Assembly: GCA_038380435.1 (NCBI GenBank)
Contig: JAWZYU010000025.1
Coordinates: 51,654,691 to 51,718,690, forward strand
Source: Ryuthela nishihirai
Lineage: Eukaryota; Arthropoda; Arachnida; Araneae; Heptathelidae
Direction of reading: 5' to 3'
Length of the DNA: 64,000 nucleotides
Every line of letters starts with the position of its first letter. Position 1 is the first letter of the stretch. Positions 35,058 through 46,048 of the stretch are shown in pieces. The notes beneath the pieces are model-generated. The model did not search any database and was not told the origin of the DNA. It saw only the letters and a list, made by a program, of their open reading frames with translations. The position numbers and the translations under genes are program-made.

Positions 35058-35800
35058 AGAGAGGAAATAGCTGTGTGACATATTGAGAGTAGTTTTCCAA
35101 AGGAACGTAGTTTCCTTTATTTTTTCCATCTCTTTCGTAGTAAAGTATTTGACACTATACTCTGTTTCACATAAAGCATCGAGCAGCAAATCTCCCTTAA
35201 AAATATTATTTTTCCAGTCGCGGCTTATTAACCTTAACCACCAAAGTCAATAAAAATAAAGATCCGACGCTTGAAATCTATTAATCCTGAAATCGTTAGG
35301 GTGCGTCTAAGGCAAATCTTTTTCATTGCGAAAGTTCCTCTTGTACTTTAGAATATTTCGAAAATCGGAACATTTTTAAGTAGTCACTTCCAAAATTTTA
35401 AAGCCCTTATTTCTTCTGTAAGGCATGGAACTATTTGCTATAGAATACGGGTTCTCAACGTGGGTACGGTAAAATTTTTCGGGTAGGCCGTGAGAGCTGT
35501 TTCACTGATTACCCAGTAAAGTGTTTATAATTTTATGAGATTTGTTAAATTGTTTATGTCATTTTTTGTGTTTATCGATATACTATATATACTTTATGAA
35601 TAATAAATTTAATGTGTATATTTATATATGTTTTATTTTATTCCCATTGCTATACTATAACTATAGTTTTATCTATCTATACAAGGGGTACGCCAGTTGC
35701 ATACACATTTCCAGAGGATACGTGAAGCATAAAAGGTTGAGAACCACTGATATAGAGGATTACCACATCTGCGAGTGGATTGTGGATCTTTATCATTGCT
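35058..35800. other. AT-rich stretch, nothing recognised
   Basis: The 145-residue frame at 35,542-35,979 is mostly low-complexity and relies on the 21-bp repeat that follows; I do not call it a gene. Confidence 0.4.
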
Positions 35801-35806
35801 TTGTTC

Positions 35807-35890
35807 CCTTTATTGATGACGATCATCCCTTTATTGATGACGATCATCCCTTTATTGATGACGATCTTCCCTTTATTGATGACGATCTTC
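35807..35890. repeat. Tandem repeat, 21 bp x 4
   Basis: CCCTTTATTGATGACGATCAT, with the last two units ending in CTT, repeats four times. The period is divisible by three, so it codes PFIDDDH-like heptads in one frame, probably by chance. Confidence 0.9.
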
Positions 35891-35984
35891 CCATTTTGCA
35901 GCTCCATTCTATATCCGAAATAGAGTCTACAGGTGAAAATTTTTATAAAAAATTATCTGTGATCGTGATGTGTCTTTAAGGGCC

Positions 35985-37005
35985 AGGCAATAGGCAGGGG
36001 CAAAGACTAATACAGTATGGTTTTGACCCATATTTAAAGGCCAGAACAGAGTGGTGTCTTATGATCATGATTTTCAAAGATGACTTTAATGCTCTCCATT
36101 TTGAATTTATCATGTAAAAAATCACAGGAAAAGCGAACTTTTTTCCGGTGAAGTATTCTGAAATATTTTTCGGAAGCATCAGTTGTAATCGATTCGGTTA
36201 GCTCGTCAGAACATTTCAAAAATTTATTAGTAACTTCAACGAGGTGTTCAGCTGTAATAGAGCGTGCTGACCATGTATTCCAGGCGAATTAGAAGTTGAA
36301 TGAAACAAGAAGATTTATGTCTCTCCAGGTTTTCACTTCCATGCTATATTTTTTAATCATTTTCATTTATACTGTTGAAATAACCTTGGGAATAGTTTTA
36401 CAATTTATTCAAAACTAAACCTTCGATTCTGAATCACAATACGTATTATAGTATTATCTGTAGCTTGGTAGCTTCTTCAAATTATTCTCCATCATCGTAA
36501 CGAGGCATTGGGCAGAGGCAAAGATTAGTACGGTTTTGACCCATATTTAAAGGCCAGAACAGAGTGGTGTCTGATGATCATGATTTTCAAAGATGACTTT
36601 AATGCTCTCCATTTTGAAAATATCATGAAAAATATCACAGGGAAAGCGAACTTTTTTTCCGGTGAAATAATCTGAAATATTTTTCGGAAGCATCAGTCGT
36701 AATCGATTCGGTTTGCTGGTCAGAACATTTCAAAAATCTATTAGTAACCTCAACAAGGTAAAGCTGTAACAGAGCGTGCTGACCATGTATTCCAGGCGAT
36801 CTATAAGTTGAATGAAACAAGAAGATTTATGTCTCTCCTGTTTTTCACTTCCATGTCAAATGTTTCGATTAATTTCATTCATACGGTTGAAATAGACTTC
36901 GGGAATAGTTTTACAATTTATTCAAAACTAAACGTTCTATTCTGAATCGCAGTAAGTAATTTAATATTAACTCTATCTTGGTAGCTTCTTCAAATTATTC
37001 TACAT
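35985..37005. repeat. Tandem duplication of a ~505-bp segment
   Basis: Unit 1 (about 35,985-36,493) and unit 2 (about 36,503-37,005) share long collinear text: TTTTGACCCATATTTAAAGG, GAACAGAGTGGTGTCT, GAAATATTTTTCGGAAGCATC and CTTGGTAGCTTCTTCAAATTA. Divergence is moderate, with small indels. No coding function is visible. Confidence 0.85.
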
Positions 37006-37033
37006 TTCCAATTATTCCAGTTTCGAGTAGGGG

Positions 37034-37418
37034 ATTGGGTTGGTTGTTTTATCTCTGAGTGGTATGTTTTTGCACATAGTGGGATAAATGGCCAGGTCAC
37101 AAGGACCTCCAGGTTTGAGAACTCAGTATTAAGGGGAGGCGATCCCTAGAGAACTGTTAGGAGATATTTTGTAGCCTCTCATCAAGGCCATCGAAGCTTG
37201 TTCTTTAACGTGCACAGGGTATGGATCTCCTTCTCAGTGTGTCGCAGCTTTATATCCCATCAGATGGACATCGGACATTCGAAGCCCCTCGGTGTCCCCT
37301 TCCTGACAGAGGAGGTTTAAGCTTAAATAAATCTCAACACTAGAACAATTCGGACTCGAACCTGGGAATTGCAGATTGCGAGTCTAGCGCGCTACAGATT
37401 GAACCCCCCTCGCCTCCT
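37034..37418 (-). mobile_element. SINE-A, diverged
   Basis: It runs from TTGGGTTGGTTGTTTTATCTC to the head complement (GGACTCGAACCTGGG, GCGCGCTACAGATTGAACC). No clear TSD. Confidence 0.85.
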
Positions 37419-37515
37419 CGACTCCCAGGATGGCATGGCCACTTGTTCTGTCATAACCGGAAGATAAGTTAGTAGTTTCTCTCATCTGATCACAATTTAT
37501 AAAATCAGTTGAAGC

Positions 37516-37634
37516 TTTGTGACCTGACCTTAGCCTACTGTATGCAAGAAAAGCTCCACTGTGAGGCAAAGAAAACTAGCGAACCTATTCACCCGGGTCC
37601 ACGCCTTAACGTCTCATCCGATGAAGAGTTCCTT
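37516..37634. mobile_element. Two small opposing SINE-A fragments
   Basis: TTTGTGACCTGACC to CTCCACTGTGAGGCAAAG resembles a plus-strand tail; CGGGTCCACGCCTTAACGTC to TCATCCGATGA resembles a minus-strand body piece. Confidence 0.5.
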
Positions 37635-38017
37635 ATAAGTGCTCTTCAGTGTTTCCATTATTATCAAGGACTAGGTGCTAAATCAGAAAGAGGAGAAACC
37701 CTCGATCCAACTACTGATATTGTTCATAACGTCTTAATTGTAAAATCAGTGCATAATATTGAAATTCAGAGTTAAACTAGTTGTATTGTGCATATGCGAA
37801 CAAAAATATATTTCACATCTTGTTTACAAAGATCTCTGCGCCACAAAAACCCAAAGAACGCATCATTGTTTCACACAGCGAATTTACTGTATTAATTATT
37901 TGGAATATTAATCTCATCAGTCGGTATGCTATATCATACCTTTTAATTACTTGGTCATAATACAATCATTTAAAATTTTATGAATGCTAAATATTCAAAC
38001 AGCATCACCGACAAGCG
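37635..38017. other. AT-rich stretch, nothing recognised
   Basis: No gene or repeat is supported. Confidence 0.4.
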
Positions 38018-38170
38018 GTTGTGTGTGATCCAGTCGGGTCCGAATTTGTGTGTGTGTGTGATCTAGTCGTGTTTGAACTTGCATGTGTGTGTGTGTTATC
38101 CAATCGTATTTGAAATGGTTTGTGTGAGCCAGTCGCATTTAAGCTTGTGTTTGTGTATTCAATCGTATTT
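38018..38170. repeat. GT-rich minisatellite, 4-5 diverged units of ~35 bp
   Basis: Units consist of a (GT)n run, then ATCCAGTCG or a variant, then TATTTGAA. CAGTCG/TAGTCG/CAATCG anchors recur at about 38,031, 38,064, 38,101, 38,131 and 38,160. Confidence 0.75.
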
Positions 38171-38524
38171 CTTTATTTTAAAGTTCTAAATCTCAGTAAA
38201 TTAAAAAAAAGAAAAAAACTGCTCCGGTTGTTTTTATTTGTTTCAATGTTTGACAAAGTACATTGCAATTTTAAAACCTTCGAATTTCTCATAACGCTTA
38301 TCTGAATTGATATTAATAGTTATGCAATTGAATAAGTGGCACATCGATTCTTAAGTTTTTTTAAATGTGGGGGGAGATTAAAAATGACTCTTGATATTTG
38401 GGAGGATAAAAATTGGGGCAATATATTAGGAGGCCTCAAAAACGGAGTTTGATATTTGGAGGGCTTCATCAGTAGAGCTGCAGCCATGCTCATTGATGCC
38501 TACTTTTTTCTTGATGTTTGTTCT

Positions 38525-39035
38525 CAGAAATGAGTCTGGTTAGCCACGGATCAAAGGGACCTGGGTTCGAGCTCCGAATAAGACTTGAAGGTTTCCTTCC
38601 AAAGTGTTCTCTTTCCGTTAACTTCTCGCCTTCTTTGTGACGTATTATATCAACCTCCTACAACAGAAGGCCTATGGACCAGGTTATGACGTCAGTATAG
38701 GTAGTCCTATAACGTAGATAATTCTTATATATTTATTTTTATTATTTTCAGCGGTGTACTTTTATACTAATGTTTATTTATAAATATACTTTATATAGAA
38801 GAAAAATGATTCGCATTTATTAGCATTATGATAACTGATGTCAATCCAAATAATTTTTATCCTAAATAAGATATATTTATAAACAAACATTAATAAAAAG
38901 ATTAGTATAAAACTACACCAGTAATAATAATAGAAATAAATGTGTAAGGACTACCTATGGTGACGTCATAATTGGTCCACCGGTCTTCTGTTCTGGAAAG
39001 TATTGACCTCTGTGGCAAATAGCTGCTTGAGAAAA
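38525..39035 (+). mobile_element. SINE-B copy interrupted by a foldback element
   Basis: The head part (GGTTAGCCACGGATC, GGGACCTGGGTTCGAGCTCC) is at 38,538-38,580. The SINE-B 3' end (GACCTCTGTGGCAAATAGCT, GCTTGAG) reappears at 39,004-39,031. The order and strand fit one SINE-B copy with a foreign segment of about 345 bp inside. Confidence 0.65.
38655..38999. mobile_element. Foldback (inverted-repeat) element
   Basis: Left arm about 38,662-38,790 (CAGAAGGCCTATGGACCAGG, TATGACGTCA, ATAGGTAGTCCT). Right arm about 38,868-38,993 is its imperfect complement (AGGACTACCTATGGTGACGT, ATTGGTCCACCGGTCTTCTG). Arms are about 125 bp with an AT-rich loop. Both arms carry TGACGTCA. No coding capacity. Confidence 0.75.
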
Positions 39036-40110
39036 AATATATTTTTATCGTAATATCACTAAAAAATTTTAATTAAATTCAAAAACGAACAATTTTTTTT
39101 CTATTTTTAAGCGAAGTTATCAGAATCGTGAATCCCCCCCCCCCCATTGAGAATTGCATAAATATTTTTCTTTTTCAAACAATAACGAAATAAATATTCT
39201 TGTTTCGAATTTTTTTTTCCGGAACTGCAATTATTTTTAGGGAAAATCCCCAGTGTGCAATCTGGTGTCAAACATATAATCTCCTGAAGACGTTTCATTA
39301 ATACTCTTAATTTTTATTCCTTCTGGAGTTTTTCTGCGTTATTGCTCGAATTGTGCTTAACGATGTTGTTACCATTCTCTCTTAGACGCAGTTAACACGA
39401 GCAACATCCTGGAATGCGCAGCACTGAAAGAGACAGATTGGATACGCCTATTAACATAAATGCGACATGAAAGCCGAAACCATTCTCCCATTGGGTACCA
39501 CTCACCCAATTCGGTATTATCTAGAATGCATCTTTTAAACATCACTTCACGAGTTATAGGTCTTTTAATGTGTGCTCTGTTATGGGTCCAACACATTTGC
39601 AGTGTTTCTATTACAGCTCAATTAGACCCCGTCAAGACCTTAATTTTTTGGTTTTCTTGCGTTGCTATAAACGAATACTCTAAAAACAAATGCCACAATG
39701 TGAATTGCAATTGAGTTGCGTGTTTCTGAGCGGCGCCTTTCTGCACCCAACGCCGAACGAAACATTTGTCGCCTGAAGAGAATTTATTTTTTGTAAAATA
39801 TACTCATTTTAAGGCACATAAATGGTAAGATCGTTTGAGACGGGGGGAAAAATCAGTGTAAGGCAAAAAAAAATGTTAAATACACTCGAGGTCGCAGAAC
39901 AAATGTTTTAAGATGCAAAAAAAAATCTGCTTGAACGGCAAAAAGTAAATGTCGCTTTCGAGTGAATTTATTTTTACATGCTTGTGATGTGATGTGATAA
40001 AATGTGATGGGAAGGTTAGAAACCCTTCAACAATGGGCTTCCTGCTATCCCAAACAAAGAATCGGATGTGTAAATCACAATGTAGAAAATAAAAAGAATA
40101 GTTTTTCTGA
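39036..40110. other. Stretch without recognised genes
   Basis: A probable SINE-A tail fragment on the minus strand lies at about 39,712-39,752 (TTCTGAGCGGCGCCTTTCTGC). A C homopolymer is at 39,136-39,146. Nothing else is recognised. Confidence 0.4.
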
Positions 40111-40429
40111 ATTTTTTAAAAGTTCCTACTTATGCAGAGTAGACTTTCTGTAATCCAATACTCTTGGATCTTAATTTCTTTTCTGAGCCAAAAGAGATTT
40201 CAAAAACAAAATTAACACTTCGAACAAGGTATAAAAAATAACAGTCCCAGTTCTTTCTTCAGTTCCACCACAAAAATAACCATGAGGTTATCACTTGAGA
40301 TACTGGCCACTAGAGAAAGTTTGTAAGCAAAAACACATTTTTCTTGAACAGTCAATATTTCATATTTGTATATTATTAAATTCCTCTTCTTTTTATTTTC
40401 GAGAAACGAAAACCCAGCAAAGGATGAAT

Positions 40430-41446
40430 TCAGATTCTGTATAATAAAGAACTTTCCTCCAAGAAACTGAGAATCAGGGTCTGAATTTTAAATCTATTGC
40501 TTTTACTGTAGCTTCTGCAGAGAAGAGATTTCATTGACAATTCTTCATCAATAATCTTCTTCATCTTTTCCTTCAGAATTTGTCGTTGAAATTGATAGAG
40601 AAGACAATGTAAAAAGACATGAGAAACATTTTCTGGAGTTTTACAGATGGCACAAAGTGGAGAGGGTTTTTTGTTAATTTTGAAGAGCTTTTCATTTAAA
40701 GCACAGTGATCAAGGTTAATCCTGAAAAGAGCTGTTTCTTGTCTTCTGTTCAGATGAGATGTTTGAAGTTGGGGTGGGGGGCTATTAAAGATACTGCGAT
40801 AGAATAGGCTAACATTTTTCCGACTATTTTGAAAAAGTTTAATCCATTCAGAGTGAGTTATTTTATTTTCTCTAATGCAGAAATCTTTGTATGTAATGAT
40901 GTTAAATATGTTTGCGGTTTTCTGTAAGCTCTCTCTAGCAGTTTTGTCAGCCTCTTCGTTCCCATGGATTCCTATATTGCTAGGAATCCACTGGATCACA
41001 ATTTGATTTTTATTTTCTTCAACATATTTATTGCATTGCCATAATATTTCTGAAATTAATGAAGAGTTAGAGGTAGAAAGTGGATCAGCTAGAAGAGCTT
41101 GGAGTGAAGACCTGCTGTCTGAAAGAATCAGAATTTTTTCTGAATGAAAAATGAATGCCCATTCAAGTGCCTTGAGGATAGCCCAAAGTTCGCCATTCAT
41201 AATAGATGTTGGATTAGACAATGAAAATCCTTCTTTAATACTGAGACCACGAATGCAGAAAGCACAGGATACTATTCCAGTTTCATCACTTCTAGAACCA
41301 TCAGTAAAGATGTGGCAAAAACCAGCAAATTTCCCACCAATATACTGCATGGTAATTTTCTTTCTGGAAAGAAAAAAAGCGGCAAAAAATATTTTGAGAG
41401 CGGTAGTTAATTTTTGCAGCTTAAAGTAGCTTTTTTTGCACACCAA
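40430..41446 (-). CDS. LINE C-terminal domain: RNase H and zinc knuckle, 5'-truncated
   Basis: A 338-residue frame without stops. Residues about 45-175 form a type I RNase H domain with all four acidic positions visible: D49 (IFTDGS), E86 (NGELWAILKALEW), D110 (ILSDSRSSLQAL) and D167 (HGNEEAD), preceded by QWIPSNIGIHG. Residues 265-281 form a CX2CX7HX4C zinc knuckle (CAICKT to HVFLHC), the usual C-terminus of I/R1/Jockey-type LINE Pol proteins. Reverse transcriptase and endonuclease are absent upstream; the neighbouring DNA to 41,665 is unrelated, so this is probably a 5'-truncated insertion. The start Met is nominal. The intact frame suggests either a recent insertion or maintenance. Confidence 0.75.
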   Translation of the reverse strand: MVCKKSYFKLQKLTTALKIFFAAFFLSRKKITMQYIGGKFAGFCHIFTDGSRSDETGIVSCAFCIRGLSIKEGFSLSNPTSIMNGELWAILKALEWAFIFHSEKILILSDSRSSLQALLADPLSTSNSSLISEILWQCNKYVEENKNQIVIQWIPSNIGIHGNEEADKTARESLQKTANIFNIITYKDFCIRENKITHSEWIKLFQNSRKNVSLFYRSIFNSPPPQLQTSHLNRRQETALFRINLDHCALNEKLFKINKKPSPLCAICKTPENVSHVFLHCLLYQFQRQILKEKMKKIIDEELSMKSLLCRSYSKSNRFKIQTLILSFLEESSLLYRI

Positions 41447-41653
41447 AACATTTATTCTGCGACCTCAAGTTAATTTTTTTCTTACACTGTTTTTTTTCCT
41501 GTAGCGATCGGTATAATTTTTCGTCTCAAGCCGTTTCATAACGATCTTAACGATCGTACAATGATTTTACATTTCTGCATCCACATCTACAAAATTAAAA
41601 GATCTCTGTCTGTCTCGTTGTAGCAGCCATAACTCATCTGAAAATTCGTGATA
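41447..41653. other. Short unannotated spacer
   Basis: No feature is supported between the LINE fragment and the next SINE. Confidence 0.4.
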
Positions 41654-41664
41654 GACACTTCCAC

Positions 41665-42049
41665 TTTGGGTTGTTTTACCTCTGAGCGGCACTTTTTTTG
41701 CACACCATGGGCTAAATGGCCAGGTCACATGGACCCCGAAGGCTCAGAGAAGGTTGGGGGAGGGGACCCACTGGAACAGCTGTTGGGAGACAGATGGTAG
41801 CCTCCCGTCAAGCCCATCCAGCTTGTTCTTTAACGTGCACAGGGTATGGCTCTTCCGTACACGGAGCCATTAACGTCCCATCCGACGGACGGCGGCCTAT
41901 TCCAAGCCCATCGGTGTTCCCTACTGACCGTGGGCAGGGTGGTGAATTTTGCGGAGATAAATCTCAACGCTGACCCAGCTGGGACTCGAACCTGGGAACT
42001 ACAGATTACGAGCCTGGCGCGCTACCGACTGAGCCACCCTCGCCCCTCA
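41665..42049 (-). mobile_element. SINE-A, full length
   Basis: An 11-bp TSD with one mismatch (GACACTTCCAC at 41,654-41,664, GACGCTTCCAC at 42,050-42,060). Both box complements are intact. There is a small deletion in the middle (CACGGAGCCATTAACG). Confidence 0.93.
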
Positions 42050-42355
42050 GACGCTTCCACGTTTCACAGAATGTTTCTGGTTACCGTCTGGGTTACCAGT
42101 GTCAAATTTCAAGTCGCAATTAAAAACGGGGAGCTTTCCGCAAATAAAAGCATTTACCAAGCTATTGCTACAAGAAACCGAAGTCACTGTCAAATCTATT
42201 GTTTCCATTTACAGCTCCCTAACTGTGAACGTAAGAGTCATAATAATTTTTAAATCGGCTGATGTTGCCAGAATCCTCACATTTCCAAAAGCATTATTAT
42301 CATTTTAAGGCGTCTCATTGCAGCTGGGGAACTGTTTTTTAACCCAACACGAGGT

Positions 42356-42724
42356 TTGGTTTGGTTTGTTTTACCTCTGAGCGGCACTTTTGTGCACACC
42401 ATGGACTAAATGGCCAGGTCACATGGACCCCGAAGGCTCAGAGAAGGTTGGGGGAGGGGACCCACTGGAACAGCTGTTGGGAGACAGATGGTAGCCTCCC
42501 GTCAAGGCCATCCAGCGTGTTCTTTAACGTGCACAGGGTATGGCTCTCCCGCACACGGTTCCACGGCTTAACGTCCCATCCGACGGACGACGGCCTTTCC
42601 AAGCCCATCGGTGTCCCCTGCTGACCCGTGGGCAGAGCGGGGAATTTTGCGGAGATAAATCTCAACGCTGACCCAGCTGGGACTCGAACCTGGGAACTAT
42701 GGATTACGAGCCTGGCCCGCCCCC
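42356..42724 (-). mobile_element. SINE-A lacking the extreme 5' head
   Basis: TSD CCAACACGAGGT exact at 42,344-42,355 and 42,725-42,736. The copy ends at GAGCCTGGCCCGCCC, so the A box is missing although the insertion is bounded by a good TSD: a 5'-truncated reverse transcript or a deletion. Confidence 0.92.
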
Positions 42725-42736
42725 CCAACACGAGGT

Positions 42737-43170
42737 GTCACAAGGAGAAACCGCTTATGAAATTGGGACAGTTCGGTGAAGTAGATCGGGAACGATAGGG
42801 CATCAAAATCGGTCGAAGTATAAATCTCGATAGTTCAGTTCCATATCTCGAATTTGAATCGCCTCGCCAACGAAGACACTGACTACGAAAGTTCGCGCTG
42901 GGGTCAACAACGACCTGAGCGATTCTTCACATTGACTTGTGCTAAAGGTTAGGAGGAGGGGGACGTGCTCACAAAACTAACCGTTAGTGATGTGACAGAA
43001 TATACAGATTAAAAGTGAGACCAGGACAGTGCCGGGTGCCGTCACTTAGTTTGGAATAAAATGACAGTTAAATCTTTAGCAACACGGTTTCAAAATTGCT
43101 GTGCTCGTAAATTTATGTAAAGACTTCAGCACTTTACATTAAAGGCTATTTTATTTTGAGATGATGTTAG
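42737..43170. other. Stretch without recognised genes
   Basis: No gene or repeat is supported. Confidence 0.4.
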
Positions 43171-43484
43171 ATTGAGTTGCTTGGTGTGTGAGCGGCACCA
43201 TTTTCTGCACAATGGACTAAATGGCCAGGCCACAATCGCTCAGAGAATGTTCGGGGAAGAGGATTCAATGGACGGTTGTTAGGAAACAGACGGTATCCTC
43301 CTGTCAACACCATCTAGCATGTGCGCATTCAATGTGCGCAGGATATGGATCTCCTGCACACGGGGTCACGGCTTAACGTCCCACCTAACAGATGGCGGCC
43401 TTTCCAAACCCATCGGTGCCACCTTTTCCTACCGAAGGCAGGGTGGGGCTTTGAGGAGATAAAACTCAACGCTGTCCCAGCTGG
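43171..43484 (-). mobile_element. SINE-A, old copy, tandem partner 1
   Basis: From the tail (TTGAGTTGCTTGGTGTGTGAGC) to AACGCTGTCCCAGCTGG, where it stops exactly at the start of the next copy's tail. Confidence 0.82.
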
Positions 43485-43820
43485 ATTGGGTTGTTTTACC
43501 TGTGAGCGGCACTTTTTTGCACACAGTGGGTTAAACGGCCAGATCACAAGGATCTCGAAGGCTCAGAGAAGGTTGGGAGAGGGGACCCATTGGACAGCTG
43601 TTAGGTGACAGATGGTATCCTCTCATCAAGGCTATCCATCGTGTTCTTTAATGCGCACAGGGTAAAGCCCTCCCGCATACGGGGCCACGGCTTAATGTTC
43701 ACTCCGACGGACGGCGATCTTTTCAAGCCCATCGTTGTCTCCTACTGACCTGGGGCAGGGCGTGGAGTTTTTCGGAGGTAAATCGCAACTCTGGCCCTGC
43801 TGGGACTCGAACCTAAGGCC
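43485..43820 (-). mobile_element. SINE-A, tandem partner 2
   Basis: It begins ATTGGGTTGTTTTACC directly after the preceding copy and ends in the B-box complement (GCTGGGACTCGAACC). The joint lies in the same CAGCTGG region at which this copy's own B box begins, so unequal exchange or insertion at a homologous site is possible. Confidence 0.82.
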
Positions 43821-44349
43821 TGAGAAAACCCGTTGACCATCAAATTCTACAATTTAAATTTCGAATTCTAGTATGGTTAAAAATATTTAAGTTTGGCCAT
43901 TTCCTAATGTTGGCGTCTTCTATCGGAGGAAATTCAAACTAATACAAGATAATAAAGGTGCGAGCAAGAGACATTTGACCTTTCGTCCTGGCTGGAACAA
44001 TGCACAAGTTTTTGGTAAGTGTTTACTTGCATAGGTTGCAACATTGTTTACTTAACATGAACATTGTTGGGGGTACAAAAAGCTACAATAACATTCAAAA
44101 GGTCAGTACTGAATGGCTCGCGGGGTATACTTTTAGAAAAGTGTTTTTCGAATTTTGCGTAAGAAATCATCCGATAATGATCTTCTCTGAAAATTTTCTG
44201 TTAACATCAGTAAACTTATTTTATTGAAATGTGTAACGCCTGGAATGCGACTGACGGATAGATATCGAAATATGCATTTAGTATATAGAATTTCTAAGCA
44301 CTTTCACAAATACATACAAAATTCTCAACCAGCTATGGGCTATGGTGGT
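43821..44349. other. AT-rich stretch, nothing recognised
   Basis: No gene or repeat is supported. Confidence 0.4.
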
Positions 44350-44350
44350 A

Positions 44351-44440
44351 CAGTCGCTCAAAAAATTATCCGAACACTATGGTTGATTGCAAAATTCAGA
44401 AAAAATATCTGGCATTGATTTTTTTAGAAATTAGTGATAA
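44351..44440. mobile_element. Palindromic MITE, left arm only
   Basis: CAGTCGCTCAAAAAATTATC through GATTTTTTTAGAAATTAGTG, then unrelated DNA. TA precedes the end. Confidence 0.82.
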
Positions 44441-45239
44441 TTCGAAGAATAGAACTCAAAGCACAGAGATGGGATACAAAGATTCATACTCCTGAAATTC
44501 ATCACTTTACGGATTCGTTCTCACTTGGCCTTCGCGCATCTGGGGCGTGTACTGTAATAATACCATTCAGAAAAAATGAAAAAGTACAATGTTCTGGCTG
44601 TTCCAATTCCGAAACAGCCAATACGCCATACTTTTCTAAGGGCCACAGTTCGACCAGCGTCCGCCAGTTGGGAAACAAAAGGTTTTTTTAGTGGCAAATA
44701 ATATAATAGAGTAACAAGAAGTGAATATCTAGTTAACACTTTAAGATTAAATATGGTCTAAAAATTTGGTGAACATTTACTATTTTTGGGAAACGAAATT
44801 TTTTTTTGTATGCAACGTAAACCACCTCCTTCTATGTTATGTCAGTGGCAGTTATTTTCGCAGCTTCTAAACTGTTTTATGAGAAAATATAACGGAAGAG
44901 AAATTAAAGGTCTCTAATCTATCTACTGTAAATCTCGGTTTTCAATAATGTTCGCTTTGTACTTAAAAAGTTACGGACTTTGAATATTTAACATCAAAAA
45001 TGCAAGTCTTACGAAAATTGAAAAATTATTTACATTAACTTTTCAAATATACATCTGTTGTATTAAATGGTGTGAAATAATACTTCTTATTCAAATTATA
45101 ATTAACTTCTGAGTCAAATTCTAACGTTAGGCATTGTTGTTGTTAAATGTTCAAACTTCCATAACTCTTTGAATACTAAGGAAATATTGTTGAAAATCGA
45201 GATTTAGAAAGATTTGATTGAGAATTTTAATTGACCTTT
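44441..45239. other. AT-rich stretch with a dispersed-repeat fragment
   Basis: Bases about 45,110-45,235 (TTCCATAACTCTTTGAATAC, ATCGAGATTTAGA) match part of the AT-rich MITE at 10,768-11,172. No gene is supported. Confidence 0.45.
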
Positions 45240-45636
45240 TTTTTTTAGAATATAATTTTTATTCTTAAGAGTAAAGAATACAAATACATTTACACTTTGA
45301 CCCGCAAAGCTAAATAGCTTATCTGCAGGAAAATGAATAAATTATATTAACATAAGTCATTCAGCCACAAAAATGGTGTACATCAAATTAATCCACAAAA
45401 CACAACACATAAAAATCAGCTAACTAGAAAATACCAAATAATTTTTTAATTCCAATTTAAGTCTTCTAAAAGAATCTATATTTAGTAATTCTTTTGGAAT
45501 AGCATTAAATATAAGTGGTACTTGATATTCGGAGGTATGTTTCCCGTAATTATTTCGAAAATTTGGCAATTTGTAATAACCCTGGTTTTGAAGTCTTGTA
45601 TTTTTATTATGTTGAATTTTTAGTTTGTAAGTTTCG

Positions 45637-45936
45637 TCAAAAAAAATTTTTAATTATTACATTATATTTATATAAATTGCTATAGGACAAAAGATTTAAA
45701 AATTTTAATCTATCGGTAGAAGTTTTATAAATTTTTTGCAAATGAAACGGAATAATATTTTTAGCTATTATAGACTGCAGTTTTTCTATTTTATTTATGT
45801 TAGTTAAGTTAGTTGTTCCATGCACAATTATTCCATAATTTAAAATAGATTCGCATATTGCTTTATAAAATAGGACACATGTTTCCATATTTAATACGTA
45901 TTTCAATTTTTGAATTTTTATCGCCGATATTCTCAA
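45637..45936 (-). pseudogene. LINE ORF2 C-terminal fragment
   Basis: The 99-residue frame with YKAICESILNYGIIVHG and KIEKLQSIIAKNI corresponds to the post-RT helical region of Jockey/CR1-type ORF2. It is separated from the RT frame by about 110 bp with a frameshift. Confidence 0.7.
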
Positions 45937-46048
45937 GCTTTCACATATGTGGGATATATGGGCATTCCACCTAAAACATTCATCAAAAATGATTCCTAAG
46001 TAATTTATTTTATTTACTTGCTCAACAAGTGGGCAGCTGCATAATGAT

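Noticed and set aside
35542..35979. 145-residue frame with PFIDDDH repeats as a gene
   Set aside because: It is low-complexity, depends on a 21-bp tandem repeat, and lacks recognisable domains or splice context.
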